From JABCYV01 sp963696025 (GTDB taxonomy: Bacteria > Acidobacteriota > Terriglobia > Terriglobales > Acidobacteriaceae): 64,000 bases of DNA. Shown in pieces: positions 35,630 to 44,160 of the stretch; position 1 is the stretch's first letter, and the number at the start of each line of letters is the position of its first letter. The DNA is taken from the NCBI GenBank assembly GCA_963696025.1, contig CAVOII010000005.1, positions 310,001 to 374,000 of the forward strand, written 5' to 3'. The translations under genes were made by a program, and so were the position numbers. The notes below the pieces were generated by a model. The model made no database searches. It was not told the origin of the DNA and saw nothing but the letters and a program-made list of their open reading frames with translations.

Positions 35630-36418
35630 ATGATCCAACAGCCCCAATTGTGCATTGTTGGATTTGGTGTGATGGTTCCGGACCACATCACATCAGAAGC
35701 CACGAAGGCGATGTCAAGATGTTCCAAAATCTACTCAATAGTCCGGGAGCCGGTACGGCTGTGGCTTCCAACGAGAATGCTTGGAAAGATCGAAGTTGTC
35801 AACGCGCTCGACTCGTACGTGGAGGGCGCCCTCAGGAGTGAAAACTACGATCGATTGGCAAACTCAATCCTGGATGACATCGACGAGAGTCGTACGATCG
35901 GGTATGTAACCTACGGTAACCCCATGTTTTACGATCGCGTGGCACAGGATCTGGCAATGCGGGCGAAGGGTCTAGGGATAACCACGAAAGTGGTTCCAGG
36001 GATATCGTCGTTAGACACTGTTTTGTGTGACCTGAATCTCGATGTCGCTCCGTTTATACAGATCTTCGAGGCTTCCTGGATGGTCGCTTGCCAGATCCGG
36101 CCAAGGAGTGATATCCCAGTTCTGTTGATGCAAATTGGTGCATTTGGTTCGCTTCGAACTCACTACACTCAGCGCCAAGACGGTTCCTCCTTGGAGGAGT
36201 TGGTGGAGCACTTGAGCCCATTGTATCCGTCATCACACACCGCTTACTTAGTACACTCCACAGGAAAAGAGGGCCAGCCCACAGGCATATGTCCAGCTCA
36301 CCTGGCTGACCTCTGCCATGTGACTGCAGAGCAACTCGGCGGAGCTTCCCTTTACATCCCTGCTGTAATTGACATTCAACCGAATCCATCAATCATCACA
36401 AGGATGAGCGAACGATAG
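35630..36418 (+). CDS. Tetrapyrrole-methylase-fold SAM methyltransferase, borosin-like
   Basis: The product has 262 residues. Motifs follow the order of this fold: LCIVGFGVMVPDHIT (7-21), a central IGYVTYGNPMFYDRVAQDL (90-108), VVPGISSLDTVLCDLNLD (121-138) and IQIFEASWMVACQIRP (143-158), then LLMQIGAFG. The EAS and MQIG segments resemble split-borosin alpha-N-methyltransferases more than cobalamin enzymes, and no other tetrapyrrole gene is present. Borosin enzymes methylate backbone amides of a precursor peptide. The nearest candidate peptide is the convergent proline-rich ORF, which is not an ideal substrate. A general methyltransferase role remains possible. Confidence 0.72.
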   Translation: MIQQPQLCIVGFGVMVPDHITSEATKAMSRCSKIYSIVREPVRLWLPTRMLGKIEVVNALDSYVEGALRSENYDRLANSILDDIDESRTIGYVTYGNPMFYDRVAQDLAMRAKGLGITTKVVPGISSLDTVLCDLNLDVAPFIQIFEASWMVACQIRPRSDIPVLLMQIGAFGSLRTHYTQRQDGSSLEELVEHLSPLYPSSHTAYLVHSTGKEGQPTGICPAHLADLCHVTAEQLGGASLYIPAVIDIQPNPSIITRMSER

Positions 36419-36426
36419 ACACTGCC

Positions 36427-36666
36427 TCAGTCGGGGACTGGTTCCGGAGGCTCCGGATAATCGTCCGGGGCTGGGGCTTCTGGCCCTTCCGGGGGGTCGA
36501 AAGGCTCACCCGGAATGTCCACCGGCGGAACACTAATCACGGGCCCTGGCGGCGGCGGTGGCTCTATCGTTATTGGCAGCGGAAATGGACCAGGGGTGGG
36601 AAATGGATCTGGAGCTGGGTCCGGCATAGGCAGCGGACTAGGATCAGGGAAACTGGATGCCAGCAT
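36427..36666 (-). CDS. Proline-rich acidic small protein (79 aa)
   Basis: The ATG at 36666 has a near-perfect ribosome site, GGAGGAACTC. The product alternates Pro with Asp/Glu/hydrophobic residues (FPDPSPLPMPDPAPDPFP and, at the end, DYPEPPEPVPD). The stop lies 8 bp from the stop of the convergent methyltransferase gene. An opposite-strand frame (36515-36754) reads Gly/Ser-rich and is the mirror of this composition; its start lacks a comparable site. A TTG upstream could extend the N-terminus to 36711. It may be a linker-type surface peptide or a modified peptide substrate. Confidence 0.5.
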   Translation of the reverse strand: MLASSFPDPSPLPMPDPAPDPFPTPGPFPLPITIEPPPPPGPVISVPPVDIPGEPFDPPEGPEAPAPDDYPEPPEPVPD

Positions 36667-36930
36667 GAGTTCCTCCACCTTGCGAAAGGGCAGATCGGGC
36701 CGTTCTTCCAATCGGCATTCGCTGGAAAAATTTCCCGACGCCGTTCCACTTTAACGGGGCAATTCGTTCTAGTGCTCTCGTCCAAACGGCACACTTTTCT
36801 AACACGAGATCTACGAATTCGCAATGGCCGAAACGGTTGAGCTGCCACTTTAGGCGGGGATTTTGCTTCCTGGCGGCAAGTTGTAGACTTAGGCGCAACT
36901 CAGCGTGTGCCTGAGAGCCGAAGGAAGGAT

Positions 36931-37218
36931 ATGAAATTCAGCATTGTGTGCCAACGGGCTTTTGTCGGTAACGACATCGATCTTCAGATCGATGCCGAGG
37001 CCGAAGAAGTCATCGTCGGAGTGACATGTTCTTTGGACGGAACGGATGTAGCGTCCGACGACCTGACTGATGCTCCCGCTATCTTTTACCATCGGAGCTT
37101 TAGCCAAGTGGGAGAAGCTCAACCCGGCCAAGTCCACAAGTTAGTCGTTGCCGTTCGGGGCAAAGATGGGGACCCTATTCGGTTCGCAACTCGGATTTGG
37201 ACAGATCCTGCATCATAA
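36931..37218 (+). CDS. Small beta-rich hypothetical protein
   Basis: The ATG at 36931 is preceded by GGAAGGAT, better than the in-frame start at 36907. The product has 95 residues and alternating beta-strand character (KFSIVCQRAFVGNDIDLQID, KLVVAVRGKDGDPIRFATRI). It is acidic with no signal peptide. It reads like a small Ig-like or adaptor domain, but I know no family. It is separated from its neighbours by short gaps and borders the recombinase-remnant zone. Confidence 0.6.
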   Translation: MKFSIVCQRAFVGNDIDLQIDAEAEEVIVGVTCSLDGTDVASDDLTDAPAIFYHRSFSQVGEAQPGQVHKLVVAVRGKDGDPIRFATRIWTDPAS

Positions 37219-37328
37219 AGAACCTGTACGTGACGTGTAGTAACCGAGCCTAAGCGGGACCGGGTCTTTGGCTTTCAGAGTTATACCGGAGTTCATTAAC
37301 TTTGAGTTCTCTAAGCTCTCAGAGTTAA

Positions 37329-37482
37329 TCAGACCATGATTGCCGAGACAGCCTTCTGCGCCTTCAGCCGTGAGTCCTGCCGCATGTAAACCAGCGTAGA
37401 ACTTGTGGCCTTGTGGCCTACGTGATCCTGAATTGCATTTAGCTCGTAGCAGGCGGCCAGAGTCGGCCAAATCGGCCCGTAT
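37329..37482 (-). pseudogene. C-terminal fragment of a tyrosine recombinase
   Basis: The frame reads LAACYELNAIQDHVGHKATS and then STLVYMRQDSRLKAQ, ending at TGA 37329-37331. QDHVGHKATSSTLVYM contains the final His (GH) and the nucleophilic Tyr of tyrosine recombinases, spaced as in active enzymes. Everything upstream of about residue 280 of such a protein is missing, and a stop closes the frame at 37483. It is a remnant of an earlier integration. Confidence 0.7.
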
Positions 37483-37718
37483 TCGAGTCATCTTGCATAA
37501 CCACGTTGGGCACCCCGCACCATCTTGTCGGTTCTGGGGCTTCCCTGGAGGCCCACCGAACAGATCGTCAGCGGAGTCGAGATATCTAGTCACGAGAATC
37601 GACGCCATGATCCCGAGCACTCGCTTGCCTTCGTCCATACTAGGCGGAATCGTACCATATTCGTATTTTGTTCGCCTTAAGAGCACACTCGGCCCGAGCC
37701 CGGGCATACCTGCCGCAG

Positions 37719-38090
37719 AATCTCAATGTAGACTATGTTCGAGCGGATAGCGGCGCCGTCGGAGGGAATATTAGCCAAGGACCATCCAGTAGCCTTCAAG
37801 TCGGAGGAGAACACAATCAATCGACGGTTAACTGTGTTCCGCGGCAGAGGAGCCTTACCGAACAGCAAAAAGCGGACTTTATGAATCTATTAAAGCCGTC
37901 TTGTCCCTTCGAGGTCGCTGTTCGTCATATCCCCGGAAATTTCGAGGTCCAGACATATGCCGACCAGTTGGCGGAGGTTATCAAGAGAGCAGGGTGTACG
38001 CTCAGGAGACGGACAACTTCTCTTCAAGTTAGCCGCGTGCCAGTGACCGCTTCCAACCATTCAACCATTCAAGTGAGCCGCGTACTCTAC
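37719..38090 (+). pseudogene. C-terminal part of a membrane-protein family, truncated at both ends
   Basis: A 276-codon frame spans this region, but only the middle looks real: VGGNISQGPSSSLQVGGEHN, QSTVNC, then LTEQQKADFMNLLKPSCPF and TYADQLAEVIKRAGC. The Asn/Gly/Ser pattern followed by an amphipathic alpha/beta domain is typical of the C-terminus of uncharacterised two-helix membrane proteins. After about 38090 the frame runs antisense through the integrase tail and the HNH gene, so the 3' end was lost in a recombination. Confidence 0.45.
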
Positions 38091-38156
38091 TCATTTCTCA
38101 TTGGTTGCAGCGGCTTCAAGGAGCTTTATCCCCTTGAGCAGAGCTTCAGGAATCGC
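38091..38156 (-). pseudogene. Displaced C-terminal tail of an integrase A-like gene
   Basis: The frame AIPEALLKGIKLLEAAATNE K ends at TGA 38091-38093. It aligns with the C-terminus of the intact recombinase at 38661-39812 (SIPEALMKGMKLLELAAG). It starts right after the stop of the HNH frame. So two integrase tails flank the HNH gene, one intact and one orphan. Confidence 0.7.
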
Positions 38157-38664
38157 CTAGCTGATTACAAAGTCGATGTACTTGTCATGATTCCTGTTGT
38201 TGCACCCGCCCTTGCCGTGGCACAGCGGTTGAATGTTCGTGGTGATTTAGTCCGTCTTTGGACAATGGGACGATGTGGTCGAGCACGAGTTTGCGTCTCA
38301 GCGGCTTCAACTCAGTCTCAGTTTTCCAACAGCCGACGCTGCGGTGACTATACTGGCGTTTCAACGTCTCCCATTCCGCCGCTGTCCAAGAACCGACCGC
38401 ACGCTTGTTGCGACGTTTGTGATTGCTCGCCTTCACTTTGTCGGGGTTGGCTTTCTTCCAGTCAGCGGGCAACTTTCGATATTGTGCCCCGTGCTTGATG
38501 CGTTTCCGACGCTCGATTGCCCGCACCTTTTTCGGGTTGGCTTCACGCCAAGCTTGCTGCTTGTCGGCGTTGCTCTTGTACCATCTCCGGGTGCGGAGTC
38601 GAGCCAAGACGACCCGGCGAAGTGCTGCACACAACCTGAGTTCGTCTTGCGTGAAGGCTGTCAT
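38157..38664 (-). pseudogene. HNH endonuclease gene with a frameshift in the active-site region
   Basis: The ATG at 38664 overlaps the integrase stop (ATGA). A basic N-terminal part (EANPKKVRAIERRKRIKHG) leads to the HNH motif KLVLDHIVPLSKDGLNHHE. After HHE the frame goes off (STAVPRQGRVQQQES), while the neighbouring frame continues as expected: NIQPLCHGKGGCNNRNHDKY and IDFVIS, ending at TAG 38157-38159. A one-base gain or two-base loss near 38237 separates them. HNH proteins nick DNA and often mobilise themselves or process element ends. Confidence 0.75.
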
Positions 38665-39812
38665 TGGTTTTCCTTCTTGCCCGCTGCGAGTTCTAGGAGT
38701 TTCATGCCCTTCATCAGTGCTTCTGGAATCGACTTGACGTACTTGTCCGTAGTGACAGCGATGTTCTTGTGCCGGAGGAGTTCCTTCGCGGCGAGAGCAT
38801 CCCCGGTCAACTGCGTCAATATCGTCGCTGCCCCACGACGGCCAGCGTACAAAGTTTTCCATTCAATTTTTTTCGCAGTCAATGTCGGGACAATCGTTCG
38901 ACCGATGACGCTCCGCAAATCGACAGGCTTGCCCCTGCCGTTCGGGAAAATCCATCCTTCAGTCTTGTTGCCCGATTTCTGACGCCACAGATTGAGCGGG
39001 ATAAGCACGGGTGCAATCAGCGGGAGCGATGCGACAGACGATGTCGTCTTAGTCTCACCGATGACGTTGCGGGCGACAGCACGGCGTATGTGAATCCACC
39101 GCAAGCCTTGCTCATCTGGGTCGGAGTCAATATCTTCCCAGCGGAGACCTTGAATCTCTCCGGGCCGGAGTCCGAGGAAGAATGCGAGAGCGACGATGAG
39201 TTGACAATCGACGTGCTCGACGAGAGCACTGATGATGTCTTCAGCCTCTTCAAGCGTGTAATGTTCTGTCTCGCCGGGTTCCTTGGTCTTCCCGAGCACC
39301 TTGACATCGTGCCACGGGTTGGACTCGATTACGCCGACGTTGACCGCATGGGCGAAGATGCCTGATGCAAGAGATCGGATGTGCTGTAACGTCGCCCTGC
39401 CGAGTTTCTTCGCAAGGGACGTGAGGAACAGGCTCCCCATGTGCGTCTTGTAATCCTTCAACGCCGTCGTCCCGAAATGAACGCTGAGATGCTGACCCCA
39501 GATTTGTTTGTAGCCGTGAACCGTCGAGGCACGGAGATTCTCCTCAGCGAAGGGCAGATAAGTCTTCTCCCAGAAGGCTGCGATGGTCTGGTCATTGACC
39601 GGAGCAGCGTTCGCATTCACAGTCTCCATGTGCTCGGCGGATTTCTGCTTCACCGCCTTGCACGTCCGGCTGTGGTATCTGTCGTCCTTGCCGCAGAGAC
39701 GATAAGAGCGTTGCACACGAGTCGCCTTACCGTCTACAATCGCGGAGACGTAGTACCGAACGAAAAATGCACCTGATGCTTCATAGATGTGACCCGCCTG
39801 GTATCTGCCCAT
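38661..39812 (-). CDS. Tyrosine recombinase/integrase A
   Basis: The start at the ATG at 39812 has GGGAGGGCGC before it; the frame is open to 39848. The product has about 383 residues. Arm-binding and core-binding parts precede the catalytic domain: Arg I in LGLRPGEIQGLRWEDI, a Lys-bearing beta-hairpin, Arg II in YAGRRGAAT (here the usual His of HxxR is Ala, as in several soil-bacterial integrases), GHIS-equivalent LLRHKNIAVTTDKY with the Tyr nucleophile. It lies 90 bp from the 5' end of tRNA-Ser and reads away from it, so it probably drives the element to the left. Confidence 0.88.
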   Translation of the reverse strand: MGRYQAGHIYEASGAFFVRYYVSAIVDGKATRVQRSYRLCGKDDRYHSRTCKAVKQKSAEHMETVNANAAPVNDQTIAAFWEKTYLPFAEENLRASTVHGYKQIWGQHLSVHFGTTALKDYKTHMGSLFLTSLAKKLGRATLQHIRSLASGIFAHAVNVGVIESNPWHDVKVLGKTKEPGETEHYTLEEAEDIISALVEHVDCQLIVALAFFLGLRPGEIQGLRWEDIDSDPDEQGLRWIHIRRAVARNVIGETKTTSSVASLPLIAPVLIPLNLWRQKSGNKTEGWIFPNGRGKPVDLRSVIGRTIVPTLTAKKIEWKTLYAGRRGAATILTQLTGDALAAKELLRHKNIAVTTDKYVKSIPEALMKGMKLLELAAGKKENQ

Positions 39813-39903
39813 GCGCCCTCCCAAGGACATCGTCAGAATACCAATCATGCAGCAAAAATGCAGTAAATCTTAGGTAACCATAGTAAGTTGTTTGTTTTCA
39901 ATC

Positions 39904-39997
<94 letters not shown>

Positions 39998-40093
39998 GAC
40001 CTTTAGTTTCTGCTATTTACAGTACGTGACTACCAACTGACTACCAAATTCCGATCATTTGCTTCCGGCGCGGTATTAAGCACTGGAGGCAAT

Positions 40094-41269
40094 ATGGCAG
40101 TCACACTCTATCGACAGGTTGGCAAAGGCAAAGCCCGACGCTATCAGAAGGTCAACCTCGGTCGTGGGCGCCGCCCCGCCGAACTCACGGGTCCCTACTT
40201 CCTACGCTATTCGCTCGCCGACGGCACGCGTCCATGGGAAGCGGTTGGCGACGACCTCGACTCGGCAATCGACGCACAGAAACGGAAGCAGGCATATTTC
40301 GAAGCTCTGGATGCCAATGTCCCGGTCATTCAGAACCAAGACGAAACCGGTCGGACGAAAATCACGGACGCCGTGTATCAGTGGTTCGCTGAGCTTCAAC
40401 TTTTTCAGGGCAAAGACCAGCAAGGCAAAAGCGAGAAGACGCTGCGGGCTTACCACTACCGGCTTGGGTTCTTTCTTGACTTCACTGTGCAGGACAATCT
40501 GCGTTACCTAGACCAGATCGACCGCAAGCAGCTTCTGCACTACGTGAAGTTTCTTCGAGAACATGACAGCGACCTGGATGACCGTACGGTTCACAACATC
40601 TTCGAAACCCTGAACACGTTTTTACGGACACGGGACATTCTTATTGCCGGCAAGGTTTTAGCGGAACTCGACTATGCTGAGAAACCACCGAAGCCGTATA
40701 CAAAGCAGGAACTCAAGGCGATGTTTGCGGTCATGAACAAAGAAGAGAAGCTGCTCTACGGTCTCTTCTTGAATTCCGGCATGCGTGATGCAGAGATGCA
40801 GCACACCGAGTACGCTGACTTCAATTGGGAAAAATGCACCCTGCATGTTCAGCCAAAGCCGTGGCGCAAGTTACGCCTGAAGGGCAAGAACAAAAAGAAG
40901 TCCGCCAAGGACAGATTCATTCCGATTCCCGCAAAGCTCGTCTGGAAAATCAAAGACAGAATGAGAGAGCGGAACGCTCAGCCACACGACCTAGTGTTTC
41001 CCAACGGTGAAGGCAAACCTGACGGGCACTTCCTACGCAAGCTGAAGGCGATTGCGAAGAAAGCCGGCGTCGAGGGCGCAGAGCTTCACCGCTTCCGCAA
41101 GACCTACGCCGACACGCTCCACGAAGAAGGCGTTTCGGTGAACACCATCCGAATTCGCCTCGGGCACGAGTCGCTGGACGTAACGCTCGCCTATCTCAAG
41201 GGCAAGGATGCCGAGTCGGAAGAAGCGCAGGAACATGCGAACAGCAGCAGCTTGGCGCTGTATGCATAG
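40094..41269 (+). CDS. Tyrosine recombinase/integrase B
   Basis: The product has 391 residues; the ATG at 40094 follows CACTGGAGGCAAT. A SAM-like core-binding domain spans about 90-180 (KITDAVYQWFAELQLFQGKD). Catalytic residues are present: Arg I in NSGMRDAEM, Lys in KDRFIPIP, HxxR in LHRFRKTYADTL, His in IRLGHESLDVT and Tyr in LAYLKGKD. It starts 97 bp after the 3' end of tRNA-Ser in the same direction, the usual arrangement for a tRNA-targeting integrase, and is followed 18 bp later by a tRNA-Asp remnant. It is only distantly related to integrase A. Confidence 0.9.
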   Translation: MAVTLYRQVGKGKARRYQKVNLGRGRRPAELTGPYFLRYSLADGTRPWEAVGDDLDSAIDAQKRKQAYFEALDANVPVIQNQDETGRTKITDAVYQWFAELQLFQGKDQQGKSEKTLRAYHYRLGFFLDFTVQDNLRYLDQIDRKQLLHYVKFLREHDSDLDDRTVHNIFETLNTFLRTRDILIAGKVLAELDYAEKPPKPYTKQELKAMFAVMNKEEKLLYGLFLNSGMRDAEMQHTEYADFNWEKCTLHVQPKPWRKLRLKGKNKKKSAKDRFIPIPAKLVWKIKDRMRERNAQPHDLVFPNGEGKPDGHFLRKLKAIAKKAGVEGAELHRFRKTYADTLHEEGVSVNTIRIRLGHESLDVTLAYLKGKDAESEEAQEHANSSSLALYA

Positions 41270-41287
41270 ACTCAGGACACTACCCGC

Positions 41288-41357
41288 GGGAGCAGATATA
41301 TCGGACCTTGGTCCTGTCACGCAGGGGGCGCGGGCTTGAGTCCCGTCGCTCCCGCCA
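41288..41357 (+). other. tRNA-Asp(GTC) remnant, probable attachment-site scar
   Basis: The 3' half is a good tRNA-Asp: anticodon arm cctgtcacgcagg with GTC, then cgcgggcttgagtcccg (T-arm with one change, GGGCTTGAG for GGGTTCGAG), acceptor cgctccc, G and CCA. The 5' half has GGGAGC, which can pair with GCTCCC, but no D-arm. Total length is about 70, so it is not a functional tRNA. Such 3'-half copies are left where an integrase exchanged the end of a tRNA gene. Confidence 0.75.
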
Positions 41358-41420
41358 TTTCTCATCGGGGGCGCGTCAACATACGGACCACTGGGAGAAA
41401 GCAGCCCTCAAAAGGCTGGC

Positions 41421-41440
41421 GGGGGGACTCAAGTCCCCCC
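41421..41440. terminator. Strong GC hairpin after the tRNA-Asp remnant
   Basis: ggggggac, loop tcaa, gtcccccc makes an 8-bp stem with a four-base loop. No T-run follows, so it is either a weak intrinsic terminator or a structured recombination end. Confidence 0.5.
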
Positions 41441-41526
41441 TGGCCGCTATGTCTCCTTATTCTTCACTGGCTGGTGCAGCGTGTTGTGCAGGCTTTACAT
41501 TTCGTCATCTGATTGATCAGGCTTGA

Positions 41527-41805
41527 TTAAAGGCAGCCAGAAGCGCTTGACATGACCTCAATTTCTGCAAGGCCACCGCCGTTGCAAGGCGATCTCTCAG
41601 ACTGTACCCGGTCTTTACCTGCGAAGATGAGGGCATTGAACTCGTCCAATGCCCTCCCTATGTGCGCGGATGGATTCTTCGGGAGCGCGCAGAGGAAGCA
41701 TAAGCGCCGCACCCCACCCAATCGGCTATACTCCCGAACTAGAATCGGCGTGCCGTCCGCCGGTAGCGTCCCGTTCGTCATTCGCTGGCGATATAATTCC
41801 GGCAT
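41527..41805 (-). CDS. Possible small hypothetical protein
   Basis: From the ATG at 41805 the frame gives 92 residues, for example PELYRQRMTNGTLPADGTPI and SAHIGRALDEFNALIFAGKD. The composition is plausible, but there is no ribosome site and an opposite-strand frame is similarly long. No function assigned. Confidence 0.35.
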   Translation of the reverse strand: MPELYRQRMTNGTLPADGTPILVREYSRLGGVRRLCFLCALPKNPSAHIGRALDEFNALIFAGKDRVQSERSPCNGGGLAEIEVMSSASGCL

Positions 41806-41996
41806 AGTTGCAAGGGGTTCGCCGAAGACTTGGCAGCTCGCCGGATTGACCCTATGAGTAGAAGTCAGGGCCAGAGTCCCACTCCCTTTGAACCGGTTCT
41901 TTCGTCGATCGAACGTCGGCGCGTGCCTGGCCCGCTGCATTTTTTCAGTTCGGGTGCGTGCTTACGCCTGGTCATGTCACTTGCCTTGCTCCCAGC

Positions 41997-42119
41997 ATGT
42001 GCGTGCCGCAAACCGAAGTTGCAACCGTTTTCGGCACCGTCACCGACCCGAGTGGCGCCGTTATTCCCGGAGCCCAAGTCACGATCGTTCTGGATTGCTC
42101 TAGGACCAAAGTCCTATAG
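41997..42119 (+). pseudogene. N-terminal remnant of a carboxypeptidase-regulatory-like TonB receptor
   Basis: The frame reads PQTEVATVFGTVTDPSGAVI and PGAQVTIV, then stops. This is the first strand pair of a CarboxypepD_reg-like (Cna-B) domain that opens the very large TonB-dependent transporters of Acidobacteriota. A hydrophobic MSLALLPAC in the adjoining frame could be its broken signal peptide. The rest of the transporter is missing. Confidence 0.6.
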
Positions 42120-42156
42120 CAAATTCGTGAGCGCGTGCCATTCTAGAAGGAGAGTA

Positions 42157-42546
42157 ATGAGCACAGTGGAGGAACGCAGGGTGGTAGCCATCGTGGACGA
42201 CGAAAAACCAGTATGCCGAGCCATAGGTAGACTCGTCATGTCTGCGGGCTTTAAGTCCGAGATTTTCTCTTCAGCAGAGGAGTTTCTTCGTTCTTGTCGC
42301 GAACGCCGGCCGGATTGTTTGATCCTCGATCTGAGTTTGCCAGGGATGAGCGGCCTTGAACTGCAACAGCAACTTGCCGCAGATTGCTGCCGAACCCCGA
42401 TCGTAGTTGTATCGGCTCATAACGACCCGGTGTCCCGTTCACAGGCTCTCCAAGGAGGCGCGGTTGCATTCCTAGGAAAACCCTTTGACGATGAAGCTCT
42501 GCTTGAAGCCGTACATTCAGCGATGAAGCCAGAAAACCCGAAGTAA
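42157..42546 (+). CDS. Stand-alone response-regulator receiver domain
   Basis: The ATG at 42157 follows AGAAGGAGAGTA; longer upstream frames lack a site. The product has 129 residues: VVAIVDDEKPVCRAIG (acidic pair), the phospho-acceptor Asp in CLILDLSLPGMSG, VVVSAHND (Thr/Ser position) and FLGKPFDDEALL (Lys). There is no output domain, so it probably relays phosphate or competes for the kinase encoded just downstream. It is like the receiver of FixJ proteins. Confidence 0.85.
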   Translation: MSTVEERRVVAIVDDEKPVCRAIGRLVMSAGFKSEIFSSAEEFLRSCRERRPDCLILDLSLPGMSGLELQQQLAADCCRTPIVVVSAHNDPVSRSQALQGGAVAFLGKPFDDEALLEAVHSAMKPENPK

Positions 42547-42627
42547 GTGTCAACACCAGCGTTCTAAAGACGTTGACATTCTCGTTTCGAGATAAGAGTC
42601 AGAAGTTGTATGGAGGGCATTCACAAC

Positions 42628-44049
42628 ATGACGACAACACCAACGACATCAATTAACGAAATGAGAAGATCAGGAATCGATGTAGTGGGAGACCGGCCTT
42701 GGGGAACGCATTTTTGCAATTTTTACGAGAGCAGAAAAGACTTGCTTGACATGCTTGTTTTATATTTCAAAGCTGGACTAGAAGACAACGAGTTCTGCGT
42801 GTGGGTAGTTTCCGAGCCCCTGTCCGAGCAGGAAGTGTGGGATGGATTACGGGAAGCGGTGCCTGAGTTTGATCATTATCTGTCGAAGCGAAGTATCGAA
42901 GTATTCGATGGCCGAGCCTGGTACCTCAAGGGCGGAGCCTTCGATTCGAGACGCGTCCTGACCGCGTGGGACCAGAAAATCGAGCAGGCGTTGGACCGCG
43001 GGTATGCGGGACTAAGAGCTTCGGGAAATACCTCTTGGCTACACAAGAACGACTGGAGCGCCTTTTCAGAATACGAAGGGCTGATCAGTGGCAGTGTAGC
43101 GGGAAAGCCCGCAGTTGTGTTGTGCACCTATGCTTTGGGATCTTGTGGAGCGAATGAGGTTTTGGATGTCGTCAGTACTCATCAATTCGCGACCGCGATG
43201 CGCCATGGAACCTGGGAACTGGTCGAGACGCCAGAATTAAAGCAGGCCAAAGCGGAAATCAAGAAAATGAATGACGAACTAGAGTCACGCGTGCTTCAGC
43301 GCACCAAAGAACTTGAAGCTGCCAATCAAAAACTGAACCAAGCACAGGCGGAACTGGCGCACATCAATCGCGTGATGACCATGGGCGAGCTCACAGCTTC
43401 GATCGCGCACGAAATCAACCAACCCCTTGCGGCGATTGTTGGTAACGCGAAAGCTGGTGTTCGCCTCCTAGTATGCCCGTCGCCCGATTTAGAGGAGGTG
43501 CAGTACGCGCTCACAGATATTGCGGAGCAAGGAGATCGGGCGGCAGAAATCATTGCGCGCATCTCCGCACAGATAAAAAATGCAAAGGCTGAGAAGACTG
43601 CTGTGGACATCAACGAATCTGTTCGCGAAGTGCTCGCCCTGGCACACCGAGAATTGGAGAAGCACCAGGTCTCGGTTCGAACGGAGTTAGCCCCGGCGCT
43701 CGCACCTGTGATAGGCGACCGCGTCCAGTTGCAGCAGGTAATCCTGAACTTGATCATGAACGGCGTCGAAGCCATGGAGTCGGTCACGAGCCATCCGAAG
43801 ACACTAGTGATCGCGTCGCAATCGGATCAGTCGGGGGCGTCGGTTTCGGTGCAGGACTCTGGTATAGGGATAGATCCGGGAAATGGTAAACGTATTTTTG
43901 AAGCCTTCTTCACTACAAAGCCTCAGGGCATGGGAATGGGGCTGGCTATCAGCCGATCCATCGTCGAGGAGCATGGTGGTCAATTGATGTTCTCGCCAAA
44001 CGCCGATCAGGGGTCGACGTTCCGCTTCAGCCTCCCCTTCGCGGCATAA
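42628..44049 (+). CDS. MEDS-domain sensor histidine kinase
   Basis: From the ATG at 42628 (GGAGGGCATTCACAAC in front) the product has 473 residues; an ATG at 42610 is also in frame. The N-terminal MEDS domain (about 15-185) shows WGTHFCNFYESRKDLLDMLV and DGRAWYLKGG; it is known from DcmR-type sensors of one-carbon and dichloromethane metabolism. A coiled coil leads to HisKA with the phospho-His in SIAHEINQPLAAIVGNA and to HATPase_c (NLIMNGVEAM, DSGIGIDPGNG, GMGMGLAIS). No membrane segment, so sensing is cytoplasmic. The FixJ-like regulator downstream is the probable partner. Confidence 0.9.
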   Translation: MTTTPTTSINEMRRSGIDVVGDRPWGTHFCNFYESRKDLLDMLVLYFKAGLEDNEFCVWVVSEPLSEQEVWDGLREAVPEFDHYLSKRSIEVFDGRAWYLKGGAFDSRRVLTAWDQKIEQALDRGYAGLRASGNTSWLHKNDWSAFSEYEGLISGSVAGKPAVVLCTYALGSCGANEVLDVVSTHQFATAMRHGTWELVETPELKQAKAEIKKMNDELESRVLQRTKELEAANQKLNQAQAELAHINRVMTMGELTASIAHEINQPLAAIVGNAKAGVRLLVCPSPDLEEVQYALTDIAEQGDRAAEIIARISAQIKNAKAEKTAVDINESVREVLALAHRELEKHQVSVRTELAPALAPVIGDRVQLQQVILNLIMNGVEAMESVTSHPKTLVIASQSDQSGASVSVQDSGIGIDPGNGKRIFEAFFTTKPQGMGMGLAISRSIVEEHGGQLMFSPNADQGSTFRFSLPFAA

Positions 44050-44160
44050 AGGGTACACGGTAGACAGAGGCGGCTTCCATTAGGGTTGAACACCTCGATC
44101 GAAAGTCTTATATTCTCAGTCATCGCGCTCACCCTTGTTTTTTGACAACAGGATGACACC

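Noticed and set aside
36515..36754. Gly/Ser-rich plus-strand ORF opposite the proline-rich gene
   Set aside because: Gly-Ser repeats arise automatically opposite Pro-Asp/Pro-Glu codons; the minus strand has GGAGGA before ATG and the plus strand has no such site.
41310..41357. tRNA-Asp sequence as a functional tRNA gene
   Set aside because: No D-arm and only about 70 bases; only the anticodon arm, T-arm and acceptor 3' strand are conserved.
41552..41857. 101-codon plus-strand ORF opposite the 41527-41805 frame
   Set aside because: Similar length but basic, Ser/Pro/Arg-rich composition; the minus-strand frame is slightly better. Neither is well supported.
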